From: Streptomyces flaveus
Lineage (GTDB): Bacteria; Actinomycetota; Actinomycetes; Streptomycetales; Streptomycetaceae
Length of the DNA stretch: 64,000 bases
Assembly: GCF_014647675.1 (NCBI RefSeq)
Contig: NZ_BMPQ01000005.1
Location: forward strand, 241,340 to 305,339
Direction of reading: 5' to 3'
The notes under the pieces are model-generated. The model saw only the letters and a program-made list of their open reading frames with translations. It made no database searches and was not told the DNA's origin. Each line of letters starts with the position of its first letter. Within the stretch, counting starts at the first letter, position 1. Below, piece by piece: positions 33,084 through 41,879 of the stretch. Both the position numbers and the translations under genes were made by a program.

Positions 33084-34652
33084 GTGCGGATGTACCCGGA
33101 GCCGACGGGCGAGGTGCGCATGAGTCTGTCACTGCGCTTCGCCGCCGGATCGCACAAAGGCATGATCCGCGAGGGCAACGAGGACTCCGGTTATGCCGGT
33201 CCGCGCCTGCTCGCGATCGCCGACGGGATGGGCGGCCAGGCCGCCGGTGAGGTCGCCAGCTCCGAGGTGATCTCCACCATCGTCGCGCTCGACGACGACG
33301 TACCGGGTTCCGACATCCTGACCTCGCTCGGCACAGCCGTGCAGCGCGCCAACGACCAGCTTCGGCTGATGGTCGAGGAGGACCCCCAGCTCGAGGGCAT
33401 GGGGACGACCCTCACGGCACTGCTGTGGACCGGGCAGCGGCTCGGCCTCGTGCACGTCGGCGACTCCCGCGCGTACCTGCTGCGGGACGGCGTACTGACG
33501 CAGATCACCCAGGACCACACCTGGGTACAGCGGCTCGTCGACGAGGGACGCATCACCGAGGACGAGGCCACCACGCACCCGCAGCGCTCGCTGCTGATGC
33601 GTGCGCTGGGCAGCGGCGACCACGTCGAGCCGGATCTGTCGATCCGTGAAGTCCGCGCCGGCGACCGGTACTTGATCTGCTCCGACGGTCTGTCGGGAGT
33701 GGTCAGCCATCAGACGATGGAGGACACCCTCGCCAGCTACCAGGGACCGCAGGAGACCGTGCAGCAGCTGATCGAGCTCGCGCTGCGAGGCGGCGGCCCG
33801 GACAACATCACGGTGATCGTGGCCGACGTACTCGACATCGACGGCGGGGACACCCTCGCGGGGCAGATGTCCGACATCCCGGTCGTCGTGGGCGCGGTCG
33901 CCGAGAACCAGCAACAGCAGTTGCACGACGACGGCACGATGCAGACGCCCGCGGGCCGCGCCTCCAGCCTCGGCCGCCCCGCGCCCTCAGGGGGCGGCGG
34001 CGAGTTCGGCCCGCCCGGCAGCGGCGACACCACCGGTTACGTCCCCACGGGCGGCTTCGGTGATTACACCGACGAGGATTTCGTCAAACCCCGCCGCGGA
34101 CGCAAGTGGCTGAAAAGATCCTTCTACGGCGTGCTCGCGCTCGCCGTCATCGGCGGCGGGCTGTACGGCGGATACCGCTGGACACAGACTCAGTACTACG
34201 TCGGCACCAAGGGCGAGCACGTCGCGCTGTACCGCGGTATCAGCCAGGACCTGGCCTGGGTTTCGCTGTCGAAGGTGGAGAAGGACCACCCCGAGATCGA
34301 ACTCAAGTACCTGCCGCCGTATCAGCAGAAGCAGGTCGAGGCCACGATCGCCGAGGGCGGCCTCACCGCCGCCAGGTCGAAAATCGAGGATCTGGCGACG
34401 CAGGCGTCGGCTTGCAAGAAAGACGCCGAACGCAGGCAGGCCGAGAGCCGTAATAACTCTCAGACGGGTGAAGGCGAAGCAGGCGGCACCACGGGAACCA
34501 CAAGGACCTCCGTGGCGTCGAAGGCGACACCGACGCCGAACCCGTCGAAGTCACCGTCCGCCGACCCGTCCCCCACCGCACCCACTCCCACACCCGGTCC
34601 CAGCCTCTCGGAGGAAGAGCAGAAGCTGGTCTCGCTGTGCGGTAAGCAGTAA
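33084..34652 (+). CDS. pstP: PP2C-family Ser/Thr phosphatase with membrane anchor
   Basis: The start is GTG 33084, 8 bp after GGAGGG; ATG 33120 is possible. Length is 522 aa. The PP2C metal motifs are REGNEDSGYAG, LLAIADGMGGQAAGEVAS, VHVGDSRAYLLRDG and YLICSDGLSG. A TM helix at about 350-372 (YGVLALAVIGGGLYGGYRW) is followed by an extracytoplasmic region and a Ser/Thr/Pro-rich end. It reverses phosphorylation by PknB on proteins of growth and division. It is the third gene of the operon. Confidence 0.93.
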   Translation: MRMYPEPTGEVRMSLSLRFAAGSHKGMIREGNEDSGYAGPRLLAIADGMGGQAAGEVASSEVISTIVALDDDVPGSDILTSLGTAVQRANDQLRLMVEEDPQLEGMGTTLTALLWTGQRLGLVHVGDSRAYLLRDGVLTQITQDHTWVQRLVDEGRITEDEATTHPQRSLLMRALGSGDHVEPDLSIREVRAGDRYLICSDGLSGVVSHQTMEDTLASYQGPQETVQQLIELALRGGGPDNITVIVADVLDIDGGDTLAGQMSDIPVVVGAVAENQQQQLHDDGTMQTPAGRASSLGRPAPSGGGGEFGPPGSGDTTGYVPTGGFGDYTDEDFVKPRRGRKWLKRSFYGVLALAVIGGGLYGGYRWTQTQYYVGTKGEHVALYRGISQDLAWVSLSKVEKDHPEIELKYLPPYQQKQVEATIAEGGLTAARSKIEDLATQASACKKDAERRQAESRNNSQTGEGEAGGTTGTTRTSVASKATPTPNPSKSPSADPSPTAPTPTPGPSLSEEEQKLVSLCGKQ

Positions 34653-34684
34653 GCAACGCACGCTGTGAGAGGCCCCGTTACACG

Positions 34685-36121
34685 ATGAGCAGTACAACGA
34701 ACCCATCGACGCACCATACGTCCACGATCGGCGCCATCGGCGCGCCCAGCCGGCGCAACACCGAGCTGGCGCTGCTGGTGTTCGCCGTCGTCATCCCGGT
34801 GTTCGCCTACGCCAACGTGGGCCTGGCCATCAACGACCAGGTCCCCTCCGGCCTGCTCGGCTACGGCCTGGGCCTCGGCCTGCTCGCCGCCGTCGGCCAT
34901 CTCGTCGTACGGAAGTTCGCGCCGTATGCGGACCCGTTGATGCTGCCGCTGGCCACGCTACTCAACGGGCTCGGGCTAGTGCTCATCTGGCGCCTGGACC
35001 AGTCGCCCAGACTCCAGCAGCGTGCTGAATCCCTGTTCGGATCTTTCAGTCCGGATGCCCCCAAGCAGCTGCTCTACTCGGCGCTCGGCATCGCGCTGTT
35101 CGTGGTGGTCCTCATGCTGCTCAAGGACCACCGCATCCTGCAGCGCTACACGTACATCTCCATGGCCGCCGCCATCGTCCTGCTGCTCCTGCCCCTCGTT
35201 CCCGGCCTCGGCGCCAACGTCAACGGCGCCAAGATCTGGATCAGCATCGGCGGCTTCTCCATCCAACCGGGCGAGTTCGCGAAGATCATCATCGCGGTCT
35301 TCTTCTCCGGGTACCTCATGGTGAAGAGAGACGCCCTGGCTCTCGCGAGCCGCCGCTTCATGGGCCTGTACCTGCCACGAGGCCGCGACCTCGGCCCGAT
35401 CCTCACCCTCTGGGCTGTGAGCCTGCTCATCCTCGTCTTCGAGAACGACCTCGGCACATCGCTGCTGTTCTTCGGCATGTTCGTGATCATGCTGTACGTC
35501 GCCACCGAGCGGACCAGCTGGATCGTCATCGGCCTGCTGATGTCCGCCGGCGGGGCGGTCGTCGTCTCCACCTTCGCCAGCCAGGTCAAGGTCCGTGTCA
35601 CCGCCTGGCTGGATCCCTTCGGCTGCTACGAGACCTCCGGGGCCTGCGAGCAGATCGGCCAGTCGATCATGTCCTTCGGCTCCGGCGGCGTACTCGGCAC
35701 CGGCCTCGGCCAGGGCAACTCCGACCTCATCGGCTTCGCCGCCAACTCCGACTTCATCTTCGCCACCGTCGGCGAGGAGCTGGGCCTGGCCGGAGTCATG
35801 GCGTTCCTACTGCTGTACGGCCTGATCATCGAGCGGGGCATCCGCACCGCGCTGGCCGCCCGCGACCCCTTCGGCAAGCTGTTCGCCACCGGACTCTCCG
35901 GCGCTTTCGCCCTGCAGATCTTCGTCGTCGCGGGCGGCGTCATGGGCCTGATCCCGCTCACCGGCATGACGATGCCGTTCCTCGCCTCCGGCGGCTCCTC
36001 CGTGATCGCCAACTGGGCCCTGGTCGGCATCCTGCTCCGCATCAGCGACACCGCACGCCGCCCGGCACCGGCCCCCGCCTCCAACCCCGACGCCGAAATG
36101 ACCCAGGTGGTCCGCCCGTGA
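34685..36121 (+). CDS. rodA: FtsW/RodA/SpoVE-type peptidoglycan glycosyltransferase
   Basis: ATG 34685, 478 aa, about ten TM helices. SEDS family marks include LGANVNGAKIWISIGGFSIQ, QPGEFAKI, FENDLGTSLLFF and a C-terminal GMTMPFLASGGSSVIANWAL. The SEDS protein polymerises lipid II glycans together with the class B PBP encoded next, whose ATG overlaps the stop (ATGA). Membership of the fhaA operon points to a RodA-like role rather than the dcw-cluster FtsW. Confidence 0.92.
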   Translation: MSSTTNPSTHHTSTIGAIGAPSRRNTELALLVFAVVIPVFAYANVGLAINDQVPSGLLGYGLGLGLLAAVGHLVVRKFAPYADPLMLPLATLLNGLGLVLIWRLDQSPRLQQRAESLFGSFSPDAPKQLLYSALGIALFVVVLMLLKDHRILQRYTYISMAAAIVLLLLPLVPGLGANVNGAKIWISIGGFSIQPGEFAKIIIAVFFSGYLMVKRDALALASRRFMGLYLPRGRDLGPILTLWAVSLLILVFENDLGTSLLFFGMFVIMLYVATERTSWIVIGLLMSAGGAVVVSTFASQVKVRVTAWLDPFGCYETSGACEQIGQSIMSFGSGGVLGTGLGQGNSDLIGFAANSDFIFATVGEELGLAGVMAFLLLYGLIIERGIRTALAARDPFGKLFATGLSGAFALQIFVVAGGVMGLIPLTGMTMPFLASGGSSVIANWALVGILLRISDTARRPAPAPASNPDAEMTQVVRP

Positions 36122-37587
36122 ACAAGCCCCTGCGCCGCATCGCGATCTTCTGCGGGCTCCTCGTGATGGCCCTGCTCATCCGCGACAACTGGATCCAGTA
36201 CGTCCAGGCGGACGCGCTGCAGAAGCACAAGAACAACCGCCGCGTCTCCATCGAGCGCTACGCCCAGCCGCGCGGCGACATCATCGTCGACGGCAAGCCG
36301 ATCACCGGCTCCACCGAGACCTCGAGCAGCGACTTCAAGTGGAAGCGCACCTACAAGAACGGCGAAATGTGGGCCCCCGTCACGGGCTACGCCTCGCAGG
36401 CCTTCGGCGCGACCCAGCTGGAATCCATCGAGGACGGCATCCTCACCGGCAACGACGACCGGCTGTTCTTCCGCCGCACCCTCGACATGATCACCGGCAA
36501 GAAGCAGGAGGGCGGCAACGTCGTCACCACCCTCAACGGCGCCGCTCAGAAGGCGGCCTTCGACGGCCTCGGCGACAAGAAGGGCGCCGTCGCCGCCATC
36601 GACCCGTCCACCGGCGCGATCCTGGCGCTCGCCTCCACGCCGTCGTACGACCCGTCGACGTTCGCCGGGAACTCCACGGACACCGACACCAAGGCCTGGA
36701 CCAAGCTCCAGAAGAAGCAGAACCCCGACGACCCGATGCTCAACCGGGCACTGCGCGAGACCTACCCGCCGGGCTCCACCTTCAAGGCCGTCACCGCGGC
36801 CGCAGCCCTGGAGCACGGCCTCGTCGAGGACCCCGACGCGAAGACGGACTCGCCGGACCCGTGGATCATGCCGGAAACCACCACCGAGCTGCCGAACGAG
36901 GGCAACATCCCGTGTAAGAACGCCACACTCCGCGACGCCCTCAGGTACTCCTGCAACACCGTCTTCGGCAAGATCGGCTCCGATCTCGGCAAGGACAAGA
37001 TGCTGGAGACCGCCGAGAAGTTCGGCTTCAACAAGGAGCAGTTCGTACCGACCCGCTCCAGCGCCTCCGTCTTCCCGACCGTCCTGGACAAGTCGCAGAC
37101 CGCGCTCAGCTCCATCGGCCAGTTCGACACCGCCACGACCCCCCTCCAGATGGCCATGGTGGCCTCGGCCATCGCCAACGACGGCACGCTCATGAAGCCG
37201 TACATGGTCGACCGGCTGACGGCCCCGAGCCTGGACGCCATCGACCAGCACGAACCGGAGAAGATGAGCGAGCCGCTCTCCGCGGACAACGCCCAGAAGC
37301 TCCAGTCGATGATGGAGACGGTCGTCGAGGACGGCACCGGCACCAAGGCGCAGATCCCGAACGTCAAGGTCGGCGGCAAGACCGGTACCGCCCAGCACGG
37401 CGTCGACAACGAGCTGGCGCCGTACGCCTGGTTCATCTCGTACGCGAAGGGCGAGGACGGCAGCTCGCCGGTCGCCGTCGCCGTCGTCGTCGAGGACAGC
37501 CAGGCCGAACGCGAGGACATCTCCGGCGGCGGTCTCGCCGCACCGATCGCGAAGGACGTGATGAAAGCAGTACTCGACAGCAAGTGA
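36118..37587 (+). CDS. pbpA: Class B penicillin-binding protein (PbpA)
   Basis: GTG 36118 overlaps the rodA stop. Length is 489 aa: one N-terminal TM helix (about 5-22), a dimerisation domain, then a transpeptidase domain with SxxK (PPGSTFKAV), SxN (RYSCNT) and KTG (VGGKTGTAQH). It cross-links glycan strands made by the adjacent SEDS protein. All three active-site motifs are intact. Confidence 0.93.
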   Translation: MNKPLRRIAIFCGLLVMALLIRDNWIQYVQADALQKHKNNRRVSIERYAQPRGDIIVDGKPITGSTETSSSDFKWKRTYKNGEMWAPVTGYASQAFGATQLESIEDGILTGNDDRLFFRRTLDMITGKKQEGGNVVTTLNGAAQKAAFDGLGDKKGAVAAIDPSTGAILALASTPSYDPSTFAGNSTDTDTKAWTKLQKKQNPDDPMLNRALRETYPPGSTFKAVTAAAALEHGLVEDPDAKTDSPDPWIMPETTTELPNEGNIPCKNATLRDALRYSCNTVFGKIGSDLGKDKMLETAEKFGFNKEQFVPTRSSASVFPTVLDKSQTALSSIGQFDTATTPLQMAMVASAIANDGTLMKPYMVDRLTAPSLDAIDQHEPEKMSEPLSADNAQKLQSMMETVVEDGTGTKAQIPNVKVGGKTGTAQHGVDNELAPYAWFISYAKGEDGSSPVAVAVVVEDSQAEREDISGGGLAAPIAKDVMKAVLDSK

Positions 37588-37759
37588 CCCCGCTCACGTC
37601 CCCTTCACATCGGTGCACGTTGCGATACCGGTCCTGTATCGGGTGACGGTTGTGGCCAGGTCAGTCAAGGCGAGCCGGGTACGGTATGCCCGGACAGCAC
37701 ACCGCCGGACCACACAACTGGGTGCGGTCGGAACCGACGGAGAGGGCTGGTAGGTAGCT

Positions 37760-39769
37760 ATGGAAGAGCCGCGTCGCCTCGGCGGCCGGTACGAGCTGGG
37801 CCAGGTGCTCGGCCGTGGTGGCATGGCGGAGGTACATCTCGCCCATGACACACGGCTCGGACGCACCGTGGCAGTGAAGACGCTGCGCGCGGACCTCGCG
37901 CGCGACCCGTCCTTCCAGGCCCGGTTCCGCCGGGAGGCCCAGTCGGCCGCCTCGCTCAACCATCCCGCGATCGTCGCCGTGTACGACACGGGTGAGGACT
38001 ACATCGAGGGCATCTCCATCCCGTACATCGTGATGGAGTACGTCGACGGGTCCACGCTGCGAGAGCTGCTGCACTCCGGGCGCAAACTGCTGCCCGAGCG
38101 CGCCATGGAGATGACCATCGGCATCCTCCAGGCCCTCGAGTACTCACACCGCAACGGCATCGTCCACCGCGACATCAAACCCGCGAACGTCATGCTGACG
38201 CGCAACGGCCAGGTCAAGGTCATGGACTTCGGCATCGCCCGCGCCATGGGCGACTCCGGCATGACGATGACGCAGACCGCCGCGGTCATCGGCACCGCCC
38301 AGTACCTCTCCCCGGAGCAGGCCAAGGGCGAGCAGGTCGACGCCCGGTCCGACCTGTACTCCACCGGCTGCCTGCTCTACGAGCTGCTGACGGTCCGGCC
38401 GCCGTTCGTCGGAGACTCCCCGGTCTCCGTCGCGTACCAGCACGTACGCGAGGAGCCGCAGCCGCCGAGCAACTTCGACCCCGAGATCACGTCCGAGATG
38501 GACGCCATCGTCCTCAAGGCCCTGGTCAAGGACCCGGACTACCGCTACCAGTCCGCCGACGAGATGCGCGTCGACATCGAGGCCTGCCTCGACGGCCAGC
38601 CCGTAGCGGCCACCGCCGCCCTGGGCTCCGTCGGCTACGGCGGCTACCCGGACGACAGGCCGACCACGGCCCTGCGCCCCACCCCCGGCGGCCAGCAGAC
38701 ATCCATGCTCCCCCCGATGGGCCCGGACGGCGACGGCTTCGGCTACGACGGAGGCGACCGCCGCCGACCGAAGAAGAGCAACGCCTCTACGATCCTGCTG
38801 GTCGTCGCGGGTGTCCTGGTCCTGGTGGGCGCGGTCCTCATCGGGAAGTGGGTGTTCAGCTCGACGGGCGGCGCGGGCAACGAGTCGTTCCCGGCACCCA
38901 ACTTCGTCAACCGGACCCTGCCGGACGCCAGGGACATGGCGAAGAACGTCGACCTGAAGGTGACGGAGACCGAGAAGGCCTGCGAGAACACTCCGAAGGG
39001 CAGTGTCTGCGCGCAGGACCCGGAGGCGAAGAAATCGGTCAACAAGGGCGACACGATCACGCTGACGGTGTCGACGGGGGCGCCGAAGGTGGCGGTGCCG
39101 AACGTCATCGGAGACAAGGAAGACGCCGCCACGACGAAGCTCGAGGACGAGCGCTACCAGTTCGACGTCGACACGAAGACCAAGGAGTCGGACGAGGAGC
39201 CCGGGACCGTCCTGGAGACGGACCCCGCATTCGGCGAGGAAGTGGAAAAGGGATCGAAGATCACCCTCACCATCGCCAAGGAAAGGGACCAGTCGATCGT
39301 CCCCGACGTCGCGGGCAGGACCTGTGACGAGGCCAAGGCACAGATGGTGGCCAACGACCTCGTAGGCGTCTGCGCCGAGGTGGAGACCGAGGACGACAAC
39401 CTGGTCGGCAAGGTCATCTCCACCGACCCCGGCGCCAACTCCCGGGTCGAGCCGAACTCCCAGGTGAACATCCAGATCGGCAAGGAGGCCGAGGACGAGG
39501 AGCAGCAGGTCCAGGTTCCGGGCGTGGTCGGTCAGACCCTCGACAACGCCAGGCAGATCCTTGAGGGCGCGGGCCTGAAGGTCGGCAACGTCAACTCTCA
39601 AGACGGCAACGCGTTGGTCTTCGATCAGGACCCGGACCCCGGTCAACAAGTCGCCGAGGGCACCGCAGTCAACCTGACCACCGCCGGCCAGAACAACGGC
39701 GGCGGAGACAACGGAGGCGGCGGCTTCTTGGGCGGCGCCAACGGCGCCTCCGCCCGCACCGAGGACTGA
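37760..39769 (+). CDS. pknB: PknB-type Ser/Thr protein kinase with PASTA domains
   Basis: ATG 37760, 669 aa. Kinase domain about 10-275: Gly loop GRGGMAE, Lys40 in VAVK, HRDIKPAN with Asp138, DFG Asp156, and an activation loop with TMTQTAAVIGT. A Pro/Gly linker and one TM helix (about 340-362) precede four PASTA repeats outside the cell, which sense peptidoglycan fragments or lipid II. It ends the fhaA operon and is followed by a 23-bp hairpin. A 172-bp gap before it may hold its own promoter. Confidence 0.93.
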   Translation: MEEPRRLGGRYELGQVLGRGGMAEVHLAHDTRLGRTVAVKTLRADLARDPSFQARFRREAQSAASLNHPAIVAVYDTGEDYIEGISIPYIVMEYVDGSTLRELLHSGRKLLPERAMEMTIGILQALEYSHRNGIVHRDIKPANVMLTRNGQVKVMDFGIARAMGDSGMTMTQTAAVIGTAQYLSPEQAKGEQVDARSDLYSTGCLLYELLTVRPPFVGDSPVSVAYQHVREEPQPPSNFDPEITSEMDAIVLKALVKDPDYRYQSADEMRVDIEACLDGQPVAATAALGSVGYGGYPDDRPTTALRPTPGGQQTSMLPPMGPDGDGFGYDGGDRRRPKKSNASTILLVVAGVLVLVGAVLIGKWVFSSTGGAGNESFPAPNFVNRTLPDARDMAKNVDLKVTETEKACENTPKGSVCAQDPEAKKSVNKGDTITLTVSTGAPKVAVPNVIGDKEDAATTKLEDERYQFDVDTKTKESDEEPGTVLETDPAFGEEVEKGSKITLTIAKERDQSIVPDVAGRTCDEAKAQMVANDLVGVCAEVETEDDNLVGKVISTDPGANSRVEPNSQVNIQIGKEAEDEEQQVQVPGVVGQTLDNARQILEGAGLKVGNVNSQDGNALVFDQDPDPGQQVAEGTAVNLTTAGQNNGGGDNGGGGFLGGANGASARTED

Positions 39770-39797
39770 CGCCCACCCCGTCCGCGTACAACCGCAT

Positions 39798-39848
39798 ACG
39801 TCAGAGCCCCGGCACCCAAGCTGAACTTGGGTGCCGGGGCTCTGACGT
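39798..39848. terminator. Perfect 23-bp hairpin terminator after pknB
   Basis: The arms 39798-39820 and 39826-39848 are exact inverted copies with loop CTGAA. The core is GAGCCCCGGCACCCAAG. It closes the long operon and isolates the inserted nuclease gene. Confidence 0.85.
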
Positions 39849-39985
39849 GTCACCGAACGCCCTCGTTGAACACCTGCTCGCACGTAGATCGTGTCTTCAT
39901 ACGTGACGATTCGTTGATCTATGAGGTGGGGCATCGGAGCTTCGCCCTGGCCGCACGGCCGGACCACGAGCAGACAGGACAGAAC

Positions 39986-41020
39986 ATGATCAACGAAGCG
40001 GCTCTACTGGAGTCGAAGACCCTGCGCGACAGCGTGCTGGAGCGCACGGACGTGCTCGACAGAGTCAAGGCACTGTCGCTGCTGCCGGACGGCATGCATG
40101 TGACTACGGCGATGGTCGCGACGTACTTCGAAGTGGGCGTGAAGACACTCGAGTCACTCATCGAAGACCACAAGCAGGAACTGGAGGCGAATGGCTACCA
40201 GGTCCTGACAGGTACACCACTGGCCCTCTTCAAGAGGGCCAGTGGGATCCAGTCGCGATCCCGAGCCCTCGCGCTCTTCTCCCGCCGCACCGTCCTCAAC
40301 GTCGCCATGCTTCTCCGCGACAGCGAAGTCGCACGTCAGGTACGTACGTACCTCCTCAACATGGAGGATCTGGCGCGCACCCAGCCTGTGGATAACCCTG
40401 TCCACAGGGACGCCGCCTCCCCCTCCCTCGACGACCGCATCGATCAACGCATCAGCCACGTCCTCGGCAGGACCGTCGTCCCGATGTTCAACGCCCTGAT
40501 CGAGACATCGAGCGAGCACCGCCGGGAACTGATCGCCCTGCGCAGCGGCGTCCAGCGCATCGAGCGCAAGCTCCAACAGCACAACGCCCGACTGCAGCGG
40601 CTGGAAGGCCCTCGACACTGGCCCCTCGCCCGCTTCATGGCCCACATGGACGCCATGAGCGGGCGCGAGTTCGAGGAGCACGTCGCTCAACTGCTGCGCC
40701 GTGACGGCTGCACCGCTGTCGTCGTACGAGGCGGAGGTGGAGACCGGGGCGTAGACATCACGGGACGTACCCCCGACGGCCGACACATCGCCGTCCAGTG
40801 CAAGAGATTCGCGCCCTACGTATCCGTGACCAGCTCCCACGTCCAGAAGTTCATCGGGGCGGCCAAGGTCCTGTACAACGCGGACGTGGCGCTCTACGTG
40901 GCCACATGCACCTTCACTCGCGATGCGATGAACGTCGCGGCTGATGGCGGCATCACACTGGTGGACCGAAGCTTGCTCGCGGCATGGAGCAGGGGGACAG
41001 AACTGTCCGCCTTGCGCTGA
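39986..41020 (+). CDS. Antirepressor-like N-terminus fused to Mrr-type restriction endonuclease
   Basis: ATG 39986 gives 344 aa. Residues about 5-130 resemble phage regulatory/antirepressor domains (VLDRVKALSLLPDGMHVTTA, FEVGVKTLESLIEDHKQELE, FSRRTVLNVAMLLRDSEVAR). A helical linker leads to an Mrr/PD-(D/E)XK domain from about 225: GREFEEHVAQLLRRDG, GGDRGVDITGR and the QCK of HIAVQCKRF. Mrr-like enzymes cut foreign or modified DNA, or act in DNA quality control. The gene stands alone between the pknB and sortase terminators. In that core neighbourhood it looks like an insertion. The nuclease call is firm; the N-domain role is inferred. Confidence 0.75.
   Translation: MINEAALLESKTLRDSVLERTDVLDRVKALSLLPDGMHVTTAMVATYFEVGVKTLESLIEDHKQELEANGYQVLTGTPLALFKRASGIQSRSRALALFSRRTVLNVAMLLRDSEVARQVRTYLLNMEDLARTQPVDNPVHRDAASPSLDDRIDQRISHVLGRTVVPMFNALIETSSEHRRELIALRSGVQRIERKLQQHNARLQRLEGPRHWPLARFMAHMDAMSGREFEEHVAQLLRRDGCTAVVVRGGGGDRGVDITGRTPDGRHIAVQCKRFAPYVSVTSSHVQKFIGAAKVLYNADVALYVATCTFTRDAMNVAADGGITLVDRSLLAAWSRGTELSALR
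40385..40408. promoter_or_regulatory. Two facing DnaA-box-like sites inside the nuclease gene
   Basis: TGTGGATAA at 40387-40395 (TTATCCACA inverted) and CTGTCCACA at 40398-40406 face each other inside the dyad CCTGTGGA-N8-TCCACAGG (40385-40408). They lie in coding sequence for the linker. Confidence 0.4.
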
Positions 41021-41041
41021 CCAGCTGGCGCCTCACGGAAA

Positions 41042-41080
41042 AGGCCCGAAGTCGCAAGAGATAGTTGCGGCTTCGGGCCT
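41042..41080 (+). terminator. Terminator of the Mrr-like gene
   Basis: AGGCCCGAAGTCGCAA (41042-41057) pairs with TTGCGGCTTCGGGCCT (41065-41080) with one mismatch. Confidence 0.75.
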
Positions 41081-41094
41081 CCGCCATGCTAGAC

Positions 41095-41121
41095 GACTGA
41101 GCTCCTTGAAGGAGCTCAGTC
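41095..41121 (-). terminator. Terminator of the sortase operon
   Basis: GACTGAGCTCCTT (41095-41107) and AAGGAGCTCAGTC (41109-41121) form a near-continuous palindrome just beyond the last sortase stop. Confidence 0.75.
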
Positions 41122-41125
41122 ACGC

Positions 41126-41866
41126 TCAGCGCAACTCCACCGGCGGCGTCCGCTCATCATCCACCTTCTCCACCCGCTCCAGCTCCCCCCACACCACGTA
41201 CCGGTAGTTGGAGGTGAACACCGGAGTGCAGGTCGTCAGCGTGATGTAGCGGCCCGCCTTCTTCTTGCCCGATTCCTTGGGGACGGGAGCGAGGACCTCG
41301 ACGTTGTACTTGGAGGTCTCGGGGAGGATCTCGTAGACCTTGTAGACGTACCACTCGTCCTTGGTCTCGAAGACGATCGGGTCGCCCTTCTTCAGCTTGT
41401 CGATGTTGTGGAACTTCGCGCCGTGCCCGTCGCGGTGCGCGGCCAGCGAGAAGTTGCCCTTCTTGTCCTGCGGGAGCGCGGACTTGACGGGGGCGGTGTA
41501 GTAGCCGGCGACGCCGTCGTTGAGGAGCTTCGCGTCGGTGCCCTTCTTGACCAGTACCTCGCCTCTCGTCATCGCGGGTACGTGCAGGAAGCCGATGCCG
41601 TCCTTGGTGTCCAGGCCGACCGGGCCGCGGTCCTCGGCCCAGTGGTCACGTACCTTGCTGCCCTGCTTGTCCGCCTCGCGGTCCGCGACGACGTTCGTCC
41701 ACCACAGCGAGTAGGCCACGAACAGGCCGAGAATCAGTCCGGCCGTGATGAGGAGCTCACCGAAGACACTGACGGCCATCGCGATCCGGCCGTGGCCGCG
41801 GCGGCGCGGCGCGGGCGAGCGCGCCGGCACGGCGGTCTGCTCTTCGTGGTCGGTCGTCGCTGCCAC
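41126..41866 (-). CDS. Class E sortase (third in the operon)
   Basis: GTG 41866, 246 aa. An N-terminal TM helix at about 34-56 anchors it, type II orientation. Sortase marks: His in SLAAHRDGHG, catalytic Cys in YITLTTCTPVF and Arg in SNYRYVVWG. Class E sortases of high-GC actinobacteria recognise LAxTG-type signals and fix chaplins and other proteins to the wall or the membrane. It lies 13 bp after the second sortase gene in one operon. Confidence 0.92.
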   Translation of the reverse strand: MAATTDHEEQTAVPARSPAPRRRGHGRIAMAVSVFGELLITAGLILGLFVAYSLWWTNVVADREADKQGSKVRDHWAEDRGPVGLDTKDGIGFLHVPAMTRGEVLVKKGTDAKLLNDGVAGYYTAPVKSALPQDKKGNFSLAAHRDGHGAKFHNIDKLKKGDPIVFETKDEWYVYKVYEILPETSKYNVEVLAPVPKESGKKKAGRYITLTTCTPVFTSNYRYVVWGELERVEKVDDERTPPVELR

Positions 41867-41879
41867 TCTTCATCTGTCC

